Assembly: GCF_900156545.1 (NCBI RefSeq)
Contig: NZ_FTNW01000005.1
Coordinates: 434,001 to 498,000 of the forward strand
Source: Aquipseudomonas alcaligenes
GTDB taxonomy: Bacteria > Pseudomonadota > Gammaproteobacteria > Pseudomonadales > Pseudomonadaceae
Length of the DNA stretch: 64,000 nucleotides
Direction: 5' to 3'
How positions within the stretch are numbered: the first letter of the stretch is position 1; every line of letters starts with the position of its first letter. The notes beneath the pieces are model-generated. The model saw only the letters and a list, made by a program, of their open reading frames with translations, searched no databases and was not told the origin of the DNA. Shown piece by piece: positions 27,187 through 35,290 of the stretch. Both the position numbers and the translations under genes were made by a program.

Positions 27187-28926
27187 TTACATGCGCTCCA
27201 GGGTGTCCAGGCCGAGCAGCTCCAGGCCCTGCTTGAGGGTGCGGCCGGTCAGGGCGGCCAGGCGCAGGCGGCTCTGCTGGGTGGCTTGATCTTCGGCGGC
27301 GAGGATCGGGCAGTTCTCGTAGAAGCTGGAGAACAGCCCGGCCAGGTCATAGAGGTAGCTGCACAGCAGGTGTGGCGTGCCTTTTTCGGCGACGCTGGCG
27401 AGCAGTTCGTTGAATTGCGCCAGCTTGGCGCCCAGGGCCTGCTCCTGCTCGGCGACCAGGGTGATCTTGCCGCCGATTTCGCTGACGTTCTTGCCCAGCT
27501 TGCGGAAGATGCTGGCCACGCGGGTGTAGGCGTACAGCAGGTAGGGCGCGGTGTTGCCTTCGAAGCTCAGCATCAGCTCGAAGTTGAAGCTGTAGTCGCT
27601 GGTGCGGTGCTTGGACAGGTCGGCGTATTTCACCGAGGCGATGCCGACCACGCGGGCGATCTCGCGCAGCTCGTCGTCGCCGAGGTCCGGGTTCTTGCCC
27701 TTGACCAGCGCATAGGCGCGCTGCTCGGCTTCATCGAGCAGTTCGACCAGCTTTACCGTGCCGCCGTCGCGGGTCTTGAACGGGCGACCGTCCGGGCCGT
27801 TCATGGTGCCGAAGCCCATGTGCTCCATTTCGAAGCTGGTGGGCACGAAGCCGGCCAGGCGCGCGCAGGCGAACACCATCTGGAAGTGCAGGGCCTGGCG
27901 CTGGTCGACGAAGTACAGGGCGCGGTCGGCCTTCAGCACGCCGGCGCGGTAGCGGGTGGCGGCCAGGTCGGTGGTGGCGTACAGGTAGCCACCGCCGGCC
28001 TTCTGCACGATCAGCGGCAGCGGGTTGCCCTCGGCATTCTTGAACTCGTCCATGAACACGCACTGGGCGCCGTTGTCCTCGGTCAGCAGGCCTTTGGCGG
28101 CAAGGTCGGCGATGACGTTGGGCAGGTCGTCGTTGTAGGCGCTCTCGCCTTTGACGTCGGCCATCGACAGCTTCACCCCGAGACGGTCGTAGAGCGCCTG
28201 GCAGTGGCTCAGGGAGATGTCGTTGAAGCGGTTCCACAGGCGCAGGCACTCGGCGTCGCCAGCCTGCAGCTTGACCACCAGCTCGCGGGCGCGGTCGGCG
28301 AACTCGGCGGAGTCGTCGAAGCACTTCTTGGCGGCGCGGTAGAAGCCTTCCAGGTCGGCCAGCTCGCTTTCGGCGGCGGCCGGGTTTTCCTGCATGTAGG
28401 CCAGCAGCATGCCGAACTGGGTGCCCCAGTCGCCGACGTGGTTCTGGCGGATCACCGTGTCGCCGAGGAACTCCAGCACGCGCGCCACGCCGTCACCGAT
28501 GATGGTCGAGCGCAGGTGGCCGACGTGCATTTCCTTGGCCAGGTTGGGCGCCGACAGGTCGACCACCACGCGTTGCGCCGCGCCGTTCTTGCGCACGCCA
28601 AGCCTGGCGTCGGCCAGCGCGGCTTCCAGGCGCTCGGCCAGGGCGTCGCTGTTCTGGAAGAAGTTGAGGAAGCCGGGGCCGGCGATTTCCACCTTGCTGA
28701 TGCCGGCGTCGGCGGGCAGGGCGGCGATCAGCTTCTCGGCCAGGTCGCGCGGCTTCTGCCCGGCCGGCTTGGCCAGCATCATGGCGATGTTGCTGGCGAA
28801 GTCACCGTGGCTCTTGTCCTTGGTGTTCTCCACCTGGATCACCGGGCTCAGCCCTTCGGGCAGCACGCCCTCGGCGGTCAGGCGGGTCAGGGCTTGCTGG
28901 ATCAGGTGGCGAATGGTGTCTTTCAT
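27187..28926 (-). CDS. argS: Arginyl-tRNA synthetase
   Basis: 579 residues, class I synthetase. The HIGH-type signature appears as [15 protein letters not shown], and the ArgRS N-terminal additional domain precedes it ([19 protein letters not shown]). The C-terminal DALR anticodon-binding domain ends [13 protein letters not shown], typical of the family. It charges tRNA-Arg. The SPOR gene follows without a gap, and priA lies upstream on the same strand, separated by about 100 bases. Confidence 0.97.
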   Translation of the reverse strand: MKDTIRHLIQQALTRLTAEGVLPEGLSPVIQVENTKDKSHGDFASNIAMMLAKPAGQKPRDLAEKLIAALPADAGISKVEIAGPGFLNFFQNSDALAERLEAALADARLGVRKNGAAQRVVVDLSAPNLAKEMHVGHLRSTIIGDGVARVLEFLGDTVIRQNHVGDWGTQFGMLLAYMQENPAAAESELADLEGFYRAAKKCFDDSAEFADRARELVVKLQAGDAECLRLWNRFNDISLSHCQALYDRLGVKLSMADVKGESAYNDDLPNVIADLAAKGLLTEDNGAQCVFMDEFKNAEGNPLPLIVQKAGGGYLYATTDLAATRYRAGVLKADRALYFVDQRQALHFQMVFACARLAGFVPTSFEMEHMGFGTMNGPDGRPFKTRDGGTVKLVELLDEAEQRAYALVKGKNPDLGDDELREIARVVGIASVKYADLSKHRTSDYSFNFELMLSFEGNTAPYLLYAYTRVASIFRKLGKNVSEIGGKITLVAEQEQALGAKLAQFNELLASVAEKGTPHLLCSYLYDLAGLFSSFYENCPILAAEDQATQQSRLRLAALTGRTLKQGLELLGLDTLERM

Positions 28927-29032
28927 GGTCTGCTCGGTCGGCCGCGGCTGGTCGAAAACTGCGCATTATAGAAGCAGCCGCCAGTTGCAGGCCACAGGCG
29001 AGCTGTAGCGCGCATGCAATCCGGGGCGGAGG

Positions 29033-31252
29033 TCAGAACAGGTCGATGGGGTCGACATCCAGCGACCAGCGCACGGCGCGCCCGGCCGGCATCGCTTCCA
29101 GCACCGGCAGCCAGTGCGCCAGCAGCTTGTGCAGCGGCGCGCGGCTGGCGCACTGCAGCAGCAGCTGGGCGCGGAAACGCCCGGCGCGGCGCTCCATGGG
29201 CGCCGGCACCGGGCCGAGCAGCTCGATGCCGTTCAGCTTGAGCTCCGCGCACAGCTGTTCGGCGTAGGTGCAGGCATCATCGAGGAAGGCCTCGGCCTGG
29301 CCCGGCTTGTGCGCCTCGCCCCGCAGCAAGGCGAGGTGGGCGAACGGCGGCAGGCCGGCGCCGCGCCTTTCGCTCAGGGCCTGTTCGGCGAAGGCCGGGT
29401 AGCCCTGCTCGGTGAGCTGGACCAGCAGCGGGTGGTCGGCCAGGTGGCTCTGGATGATCACCTTGCCCGGTTCTTCGGCGCGGCCGGCGCGGCCGGCCAC
29501 CTGCACGGTGAGCTGGGCCATGCGCTCGCTGGCGCGGAAGTCGGCAGAGAACAGGCCGCCATCGGCATCGAGGATCGCCACCAGGGTCACGCGCGGGAAA
29601 TGGTGACCCTTGGCGAGCATCTGGGTGCCGACCAGGATGCACGGCTCGCCCTTGTTGATGGTGGCGAACAGCTTGTCCATGGCGCCCTTGCGCGAGGTGC
29701 TGTCGCGGTCGATGCGCAGCACCGGGAATTGCGGGAAGAGCAGGGCCAGACGCTCCTCGGCGCGCTCGGTGCCGGCGCCGACCGGGCGCAGGTCGACCTG
29801 GTTGCATTCCGGGCAGTTGCGCGGCGGGCGCTCGACGTGGCCGCAGTGGTGGCAGCGCAGTTCGTTATGGCGCTGGTGCAGGGTCATGCGCGCGTCGCAG
29901 CGCGGGCACTGGCTGATCCAGCCGCAGTCGTGGCACAGCAGGGTGGGGGCGAAGCCACGACGGTTGAGGAACACCAGCACCTGCTGGCCGGCTTCCAGCG
30001 TCTGGCGAATCGCCTGCTGCAGCGGGCCGGAGATGCCGGCGTCGAGTGGCAGGCTCTTCACGTCCAGGCGCAGGAAGCGCGGCTGCTGGGCGCCGCCGGC
30101 GCGCTGGGTCAGCTTGAGCAGGGCATAGCGCCCGGCGTGGGCGTTGTGCAGGCTCTCCAGCGACGGCGTGGCCGAGCCGAGGACGATCGGCAGGTGCTCC
30201 TGGCGCGCCCGCACCAGGGCGAGGTCGCGGGCGTGGTAGCGCAGGCCCTCCTGCTGCTTGTAGGAGGCGTCGTGTTCCTCGTCGACGATGATCAGGCCGG
30301 GGTTCTTGAGTGGGGTGAACAGCGCCGAGCGGGTGCCGATGACGATATCGGCTTCGCCATCGCGCGCGGCCAGCCAGGCATCCAGGCGCTCGCGGTCGTT
30401 GACTCCGGAGTGCAGCAGGGCGATGCGCGCGTTGAAGCGGCGGGCGAAGCGCTCCACCGTCTGCGGCCCCAGGTTGATCTCCGGGATCAGCACCAGCGCC
30501 TGCTTGCCGGCCTCCAGGCAGTGGCGGATCAGCTGCAGGTAGACCTCGGTCTTGCCGCTGCCGGTGACACCATACAGCAGGAAGGCACCGAAACCCTGCA
30601 TGCCGGATTGCACGGCATTGAATGCGGCGCGCTGCTCGGCGTTGAGCGGCAACTCCGGCTGCGCCAGCCAGCCGCCGTGGCGCACCAGCGGTGTACTGCG
30701 GCGTACCTCGACGCGCACCAGGCCCTTCTCCAACAGCAGGTCGAGGCTGTCCTTGTTCAACTGCAGCTTGCTCAGCAGGCCGTGCGGTACGCCGTGATGG
30801 TGCTGCGCCAGGGTGCGCAGCGCTTCGCGCTGGCGCGGTGCGCGGGCCAGGCGCGGGTCGTCCGGGCTGGCGTCGGCGCTCACGTGCCAGTAGCGCTCCT
30901 GACGCACCTCGGCGGGTTCGCCCTGGCGCAGCAGCACCGGCAGGGCCCAGCTCAGCGTGTCGCCAAGGCTGTGCTGGTAGTACTGCGCCGTCCACAGGCA
31001 CAGCTTGAACAGCGGCGCTGGTAGCGGCGGCGTGCGGTCGAGCAGTTGCAGGGCCGGTTTGAGTTTGTCCGCCGGCACCTCGCTGTGCTGCACCATCTCT
31101 ACCAGCACGCCCACCACCTCGCGGCGGCCGAACGGCACGCGCAGGCGTACACCTGGCTGCAGCGCCACGTGCGGCACACCCTGCGGCGCCAGATAGTCGA
31201 ACAGGCGGCGCAGCGGCGAGGGCAGGGCGAGGCGCAGGATGGTGTCGGGCAC
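29033..31252 (-). CDS. priA: Primosomal replication-restart helicase PriA
   Basis: 739 residues from the GTG at 31252. This start is preferred because GGAG lies 6 bases upstream and it gives the usual N terminus MPDTILRLALPSPLRRLFDY; the open frame runs much further upstream without family-like sequence. Walker A is GVTGSGKTE, the DEAH-type box is IVDEEHDASYK, and a zinc-binding region contains paired Cys motifs (CHDCGWISQCPRCD, then CHHCGHVERPPRNCPEC). PriA reloads the replisome at repaired forks. It is divergent from rpmE. Confidence 0.96.
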   Translation of the reverse strand: MPDTILRLALPSPLRRLFDYLAPQGVPHVALQPGVRLRVPFGRREVVGVLVEMVQHSEVPADKLKPALQLLDRTPPLPAPLFKLCLWTAQYYQHSLGDTLSWALPVLLRQGEPAEVRQERYWHVSADASPDDPRLARAPRQREALRTLAQHHHGVPHGLLSKLQLNKDSLDLLLEKGLVRVEVRRSTPLVRHGGWLAQPELPLNAEQRAAFNAVQSGMQGFGAFLLYGVTGSGKTEVYLQLIRHCLEAGKQALVLIPEINLGPQTVERFARRFNARIALLHSGVNDRERLDAWLAARDGEADIVIGTRSALFTPLKNPGLIIVDEEHDASYKQQEGLRYHARDLALVRARQEHLPIVLGSATPSLESLHNAHAGRYALLKLTQRAGGAQQPRFLRLDVKSLPLDAGISGPLQQAIRQTLEAGQQVLVFLNRRGFAPTLLCHDCGWISQCPRCDARMTLHQRHNELRCHHCGHVERPPRNCPECNQVDLRPVGAGTERAEERLALLFPQFPVLRIDRDSTSRKGAMDKLFATINKGEPCILVGTQMLAKGHHFPRVTLVAILDADGGLFSADFRASERMAQLTVQVAGRAGRAEEPGKVIIQSHLADHPLLVQLTEQGYPAFAEQALSERRGAGLPPFAHLALLRGEAHKPGQAEAFLDDACTYAEQLCAELKLNGIELLGPVPAPMERRAGRFRAQLLLQCASRAPLHKLLAHWLPVLEAMPAGRAVRWSLDVDPIDLF

Positions 31253-31318
31253 GGCGAACTCCGAAAATCGAGGTCGCGATGCTAGCACGGCCGCACGTCG
31301 CCCGGCCGCTGGGGCGGC

Positions 31319-31346
31319 TTGCGCGGCGGCGGCGGTCTGATATAGT
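31319..31346 (+). promoter_or_regulatory. Sigma-70 promoter for rpmE
   Basis: TTGCGC (31319-31324) and TATAGT (31341-31346) are 16 bases apart. The predicted start near 31353 gives a leader of about 60 bases before the rpmE ATG, enough room for autoregulatory RNA structure, though none is evident. Confidence 0.65.
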
Positions 31347-31415
31347 GCGCGGCCTATTTCCGTGCGGTACCCGGCAACGAGCCGAGTGGCGGCACACCCC
31401 ACCGAGGAAAAAGCG

Positions 31416-31628
31416 ATGAAAGCCGATACCCATCCGCAGTACGAAGAAATGGTTGCAACCTGCAGCTGTGGCAACGTGATCAAGACCCGTTCCACCCTGT
31501 GCAAGCCGATGAGCCTGGACGTGTGCTCCGAATGCCACCCGTTCTACACCGGCAAGCAGAAGATGCTGGATACCGGCGGCCGTATAGACCGCTTCAAGCA
31601 GCGTTTCGGCGTATTCGGCAGCAAGTAA
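31416..31628 (+). CDS. rpmE: 50S ribosomal protein L31
   Basis: 70 residues from the ATG at 31416, with GAGGA upstream. It begins [20 protein letters not shown] and keeps four Cys (CSCGN, C in TLCKP, CSECH), so it is the zinc-binding C+ form of L31 rather than the zinc-free paralogue. It has its own promoter and an intrinsic terminator shortly after the stop. It is divergent from priA. Confidence 0.97.
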   Translation: MKADTHPQYEEMVATCSCGNVIKTRSTLCKPMSLDVCSECHPFYTGKQKMLDTGGRIDRFKQRFGVFGSK

Positions 31629-31633
31629 GCCGG

Positions 31634-32437
31634 ATGGTGGTTCAGACCACGCTGCTGAAAAAGGCGTCCCTGGTGGGCGCCTTTTTCGTTTCTGTCTGCC
31701 TGCAATCCGCGGCATGGGCCTTCTGCCCGCTGCAGCCCGAGCTGCAGGCGCTGCGCGTGGCCAAGGTGGTGGACGGCGACACCCTGCGCCTGGCGGATGG
31801 CCGCAGCGTGCGCCTGATCGGCATCAATGCCCCCGAGCGGGCGCGGGACGGGCGCCCGGCCGAGCCTTTCGCCGAGGCGGCGCAGCGCCGCCTGCAGGCG
31901 CTGGTGGCAGCCAATGACGGGCGTGTCGGCCTGCGTGTCGGCGCCAAGCCGCGCGATCACTACGGGCGTACCCTGGCGCATGCTTACGACGGCAGCGGGC
32001 GCAATCTGGAGGCGCAACTGCTGGCCGAGGGGTTGGGCTTTCGCGTGGCCTTCGAGCCATCCAGTGGGCTCGAGGTTTGCCAGCGCGAGGCCGAAGCCGA
32101 CGCGCGGGCGCGTCAGCTAGGGCTGTGGCAGCAGGTGCAGTGGCTCAGCCCGTTCGACCTGCGCCGTGGCGGTTTTGCCCTGGTGCGCGGTCGCATCGAA
32201 ACGGTCCAGCGCAATCGCGGCGGGCTGTGGCTGGAGATGGACGGGCCGCTGGTGCTGCGCGTCGAGCCGAAGCTGCTGCGTCACTTTGATGCGGCGGCCC
32301 TGCAGCGTCTGGTCGGGCGCGAGGTCGAGGCGCGCGGCTGGGTCATCGACCGTTCCCGGCGCGGCGGCCTGCAGACCGACCAGGCGCGCTGGCTGCTGCC
32401 GCTGACCCATGCAGCCATGCTGGAGGTGTTGCCATGA
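31634..32437 (+). CDS. Secreted thermonuclease-family (SNase-like) nuclease
   Basis: 267 residues from the ATG at 31634, 6 bases after rpmE. The start is supported by a full signal peptide (MVVQTTLLKK, hydrophobic core, cleavage after AWA). The staphylococcal-nuclease fold is shown by AKVVDGDTLRLADG (metal Asp), VRLIGINAPE (Arg and Glu) and PRDHYGRTLAH (second Arg). An extra ~100-residue C-terminal domain (about 165-267, from LSPFDLRRGGFALVRGRIE) is OB-like. It probably cleaves nucleic acid outside the cytoplasm. It overlaps the M48 gene by 4 bases. The rpmE terminator hairpin lies inside its signal-peptide codons. Confidence 0.88.
   Translation: MVVQTTLLKKASLVGAFFVSVCLQSAAWAFCPLQPELQALRVAKVVDGDTLRLADGRSVRLIGINAPERARDGRPAEPFAEAAQRRLQALVAANDGRVGLRVGAKPRDHYGRTLAHAYDGSGRNLEAQLLAEGLGFRVAFEPSSGLEVCQREAEADARARQLGLWQQVQWLSPFDLRRGGFALVRGRIETVQRNRGGLWLEMDGPLVLRVEPKLLRHFDAAALQRLVGREVEARGWVIDRSRRGGLQTDQARWLLPLTHAAMLEVLP
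31658..31686 (+). terminator. rpmE terminator inside the SNase signal-peptide codons
   Basis: AAAAAGGCGTCC pairs with GGGCGCCTTTTT around CTGGT (12 bp, one G-T pair), followed by CGTTTCTG. It lies 30 bases after the rpmE stop but within codons 9-18 of the downstream nuclease gene. It is a complete intrinsic terminator by shape, so transcripts that reach the nuclease must read through it or be translated across it. Confidence 0.8.
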
Positions 32438-33873
32438 TCTGGCGCCTGTTGCTGCTGGCGTTCCTGCTGTTCCAGCTCGCCGGTTGTGCGGTCAACCCGG
32501 CCACCGGCAAGACCGATTTCGTGATGATGAGCGAGCAGCAGGAGATCGAACTGGGGCGCAACTACGCCCAGGAAATCGCCAAACAGTACCCGCGCTACGC
32601 CGACGAGAAGCTGCAGGCCTATGTGCAGCGAGTCGGCGAGCGCGTCGCCCGCTATGGCCATCGCAGCCACCTGAGCTACCGCTTCACGGTGGTCGACAGT
32701 CCGGAGATCAACGCCTTCGCCATTCCTGGCGGGCACATCTATATCCATCGCGGGCTGATGGCCTATCTAGGCTCCGAGGCGGAGCTGGCTGCCGTGCTTG
32801 GCCATGAGGTCGGTCACGTTACCGCGCGCCACAGCGTGCGCCAGCAGAGCCAGTCCGCCGCCTGGAACATCCTCGGCCAGGCTGTGGCCATCGGCACCGG
32901 CGTCGGCGCCGCCGGCGACGTCACCAGTGCGCTGGGGACTGCCCTGGTGCGCGGCTACGGCCGCGACATGGAGCTGGAAGCCGACGGCTTCGGCGCCCAG
33001 TACCTGGCGCGCAGCGGCTATGACCCGCAGGCGATGATCGAAGTGGTCAAGGTGCTGAAGAATCAGGAAGACTTCGCGCGTGCCGAGGCGCAGGCGCGCG
33101 GGCAGGCCGTGGCGCCGAGCGGCTACCACGGCCTGTTCGACACCCACCCGGACAACGATACCCGCCTGCGCCAGGTCGTCGCCGCCGCTACGCCGCTGGC
33201 CACCGGGCAGGGCGAGGTGGGGCGTGAAACCTACCTGAAGATGATCGACGGCATGCCATTCGGTGACGCCACCGAGGCCGGCGTGCGCCGTGGTCAGCGC
33301 TTCTATCATGTCGGCCTGGATTTCACCCTGGCCTTTCCGCAGGGCTGGGAACTGATCAATCGCCCCGACGCGCTGATCGTCCATCGCGCCGACGAGCAGG
33401 CCTTTCTGGTCATGAGCCTGGAGGGATTGCCGGGTGGCGGCGGCTCGCAGGCGTTCGTTCGTCAGCGTACCGGTGGTCGCGGTCTGGCAGCCCAGCAGAG
33501 CTTCGTCCAGAGCGGTCTGGACGTGACCACCGGTGTGCTGCCGGGGCGTGATGCCAAGCGGGTTGCGGTGGTGGTGCGTGGACAGCAGGCATTTCTGTTC
33601 GTCGGCGCGGTGAAGGGGCGTGCCTCGCTGGAGGCAGCCGACGAGCAGTTCATGGCGGTGATCCGCAGTTTCCGTCCGTTGCAGGCCGATGAACGAGCCT
33701 TGGGCCAGTCCCGGCGCCTGCAGCTGGTGCGCTTCAAGGCGGGACAGAGCCTGGAGGAGTTGAGTCGGCAGATGGGTGGGGAAGGTGACCCGCTGCAGCG
33801 CTTGCGTCTGCTTAATGGTCTGTATTCGACCGGTCAGCCACTTCCTGGCGATTGGCTCAAAGTGGTCCGCTGA
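32434..33873 (+). CDS. M48 family metalloprotease lipoprotein
   Basis: 479 residues with a lipoprotein signal (LLAFLLFQLAGC, Cys about 17), then VNPATGKTDFVMMSEQQEIELG, typical of periplasmic M48 proteases (BepA/LoiP/YfgC-like). The zinc site is LGHEVGHVTARHS (HExxH), and the third ligand Glu is in DMELEADGFG. These proteases act in outer-membrane protein quality control. The last ~40 residues (QSLEELSRQMGGEGDPLQRL to QPLPGDWLKVVR) look like a degenerate LysM-type domain. It overlaps the SNase gene by 4 bases. Confidence 0.92.
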   Translation: MIWRLLLLAFLLFQLAGCAVNPATGKTDFVMMSEQQEIELGRNYAQEIAKQYPRYADEKLQAYVQRVGERVARYGHRSHLSYRFTVVDSPEINAFAIPGGHIYIHRGLMAYLGSEAELAAVLGHEVGHVTARHSVRQQSQSAAWNILGQAVAIGTGVGAAGDVTSALGTALVRGYGRDMELEADGFGAQYLARSGYDPQAMIEVVKVLKNQEDFARAEAQARGQAVAPSGYHGLFDTHPDNDTRLRQVVAAATPLATGQGEVGRETYLKMIDGMPFGDATEAGVRRGQRFYHVGLDFTLAFPQGWELINRPDALIVHRADEQAFLVMSLEGLPGGGGSQAFVRQRTGGRGLAAQQSFVQSGLDVTTGVLPGRDAKRVAVVVRGQQAFLFVGAVKGRASLEAADEQFMAVIRSFRPLQADERALGQSRRLQLVRFKAGQSLEELSRQMGGEGDPLQRLRLLNGLYSTGQPLPGDWLKVVR

Positions 33874-33892
33874 GGCGCTGCGAGCCCCGGCC

Positions 33893-33921
33893 TTGTGGGC
33901 CTCGGTCATCTTGCGTATGCT
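33893..33921 (+). promoter_or_regulatory. Sigma-70 promoter for malic enzyme
   Basis: TTGTGG (33893-33898) and TATGCT (33916-33921) with an ideal 17-base spacer. The start would be near 33928 and the leader about 33 bases. Confidence 0.6.
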
Positions 33922-33960
33922 CGCTCGCCTGCCTTTCACAGCAAAGCGGAAATAGCCGAA

Positions 33961-35229
33961 ATGTCCGATCTGAAAACTGCCGCTCTCGAGTATCACGCTC
34001 AGCCCCGTCCGGGAAAGCTCAGCGTCGAACTGACCAAGCCCACCGTCACTGCCCGTGACCTTGCCCTGGCCTACAGCCCAGGTGTGGCTGAGCCGGTACG
34101 CGAGATCGCCCGTGACGCCGAACTGGCCTACCGCTACACCGGCAAGGGCAATCTGGTGGCAGTGATTTCCGACGGCACCGCCATTCTCGGCCTGGGCAAC
34201 CTCGGCCCGCTGGCCTCCAAGCCGGTGATGGAAGGCAAAGGTGTGTTGTTCAAGCGTTTCGCCGGTATCGACGTGTTCGATATCGAGGTCGATGCCGAGA
34301 GCCCGCAAGCCTTCATCGATACCGTCAAGCGTATATCCATCACCTTCGGTGGTATCAACCTGGAAGACATCAAGGCGCCCGAGTGCTTCGAGATCGAGCG
34401 TGCGCTGATCGAACAGTGCGATATACCGGTGTTCCACGATGACCAGCACGGCACCGCCATCGTCACCGCGGCCGGCATGCTCAATGCTCTGGAAATCGCC
34501 GGCAAGACCCTGCCGGAAGCCAAGATCGTCTGCCTCGGCGCTGGCGCTGCCGCCATCTCCTGCATGAAGCTGCTGGTGAGCATGGGTGCCCAGGTCGAGA
34601 ACATCTTCATGCTCGACCGTAAGGGCGTGATCCACGCCGGTCGTGACGACCTCAACCAGTACAAGGCGGTGTTTGCTCACGCTACCGACAAGCGCAGCCT
34701 GTCCGACGCCCTCGACGGTGCCGATGTATTCGTCGGCCTGTCCGGTGCCAACCTGCTGAGCCAGGAAGACCTCAAGCGCATGGCGCCGAATCCGATCGTG
34801 TTCGCCTGCTCCAACCCGGACCCGGAAATCAAGCCGGAGCTGGCCCGTGAGGCGCGCCCGGATGTGATCATGGCGACCGGTCGTTCGGACTACCCGAACC
34901 AGGTCAACAACGTGCTCGGCTTCCCCTTCATCTTCCGCGGTGCCCTGGACGTACGCGCCACTCGCATCAACGAGGAAATGAAGATCGCCGCCGCCAACGC
35001 CCTGCGCGAACTGGCCAAGCTGCCGGTACCCAAGGAAGTCTGCGATGCCTATGGCGGCATCGAGCTGAGCTTCGGTCGCGAGTACATCATTCCGAAGCCG
35101 ATGGACGCACGCCTGATCACCGTGGTGGCCGATGCCGTGGCCAAGGCTGCGATCGAGAGCGGCGTGGCGACCCTGCCCTACCCGCCGCACTATCCGCTGA
35201 AGTCGGTGGATGAGGTGTTCAACGGCTGA
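33961..35229 (+). CDS. maeB: NADP-type malic enzyme, short form
   Basis: 422 residues from the ATG at 33961; the longer open frame upstream runs through the promoter. It decarboxylates malate to pyruvate with NAD(P)+ reduction. Motifs: SPGVAEPVREI, the catalytic FDIEVDAES region, FHDDQHGTAIV, and the nucleotide-binding CLGAGAAAIS. It lacks the ~330-residue phosphotransacetylase-like C-terminal domain of long MaeB proteins, as is usual for the pseudomonad enzyme. Cofactor preference cannot be settled from sequence here. It ends at a terminator shared with ponA. Confidence 0.92.
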   Translation: MSDLKTAALEYHAQPRPGKLSVELTKPTVTARDLALAYSPGVAEPVREIARDAELAYRYTGKGNLVAVISDGTAILGLGNLGPLASKPVMEGKGVLFKRFAGIDVFDIEVDAESPQAFIDTVKRISITFGGINLEDIKAPECFEIERALIEQCDIPVFHDDQHGTAIVTAAGMLNALEIAGKTLPEAKIVCLGAGAAAISCMKLLVSMGAQVENIFMLDRKGVIHAGRDDLNQYKAVFAHATDKRSLSDALDGADVFVGLSGANLLSQEDLKRMAPNPIVFACSNPDPEIKPELAREARPDVIMATGRSDYPNQVNNVLGFPFIFRGALDVRATRINEEMKIAAANALRELAKLPVPKEVCDAYGGIELSFGREYIIPKPMDARLITVVADAVAKAAIESGVATLPYPPHYPLKSVDEVFNG

Positions 35230-35243
35230 TCGCCGCTGCAATG

Positions 35244-35271
35244 AAAAAGCCCCGCGAATGCGGGGCTTTTT
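35244..35271. terminator. Bidirectional terminator between maeB and ponA
   Basis: AAAAAGCCCCGC pairs with GCGGGGCTTTTT around GAAT (12 bp), with A and T runs on both sides, between the converging maeB and ponA stops. Confidence 0.92.
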
Positions 35272-35290
35272 TGTGGCTGGGCGAAAGGCC

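Noticed and set aside
32767..35241. About 820-codon minus-strand frame opposite the M48 protease and malic enzyme genes
   Set aside because: Compositional shadow; both plus-strand genes are well supported by motifs.
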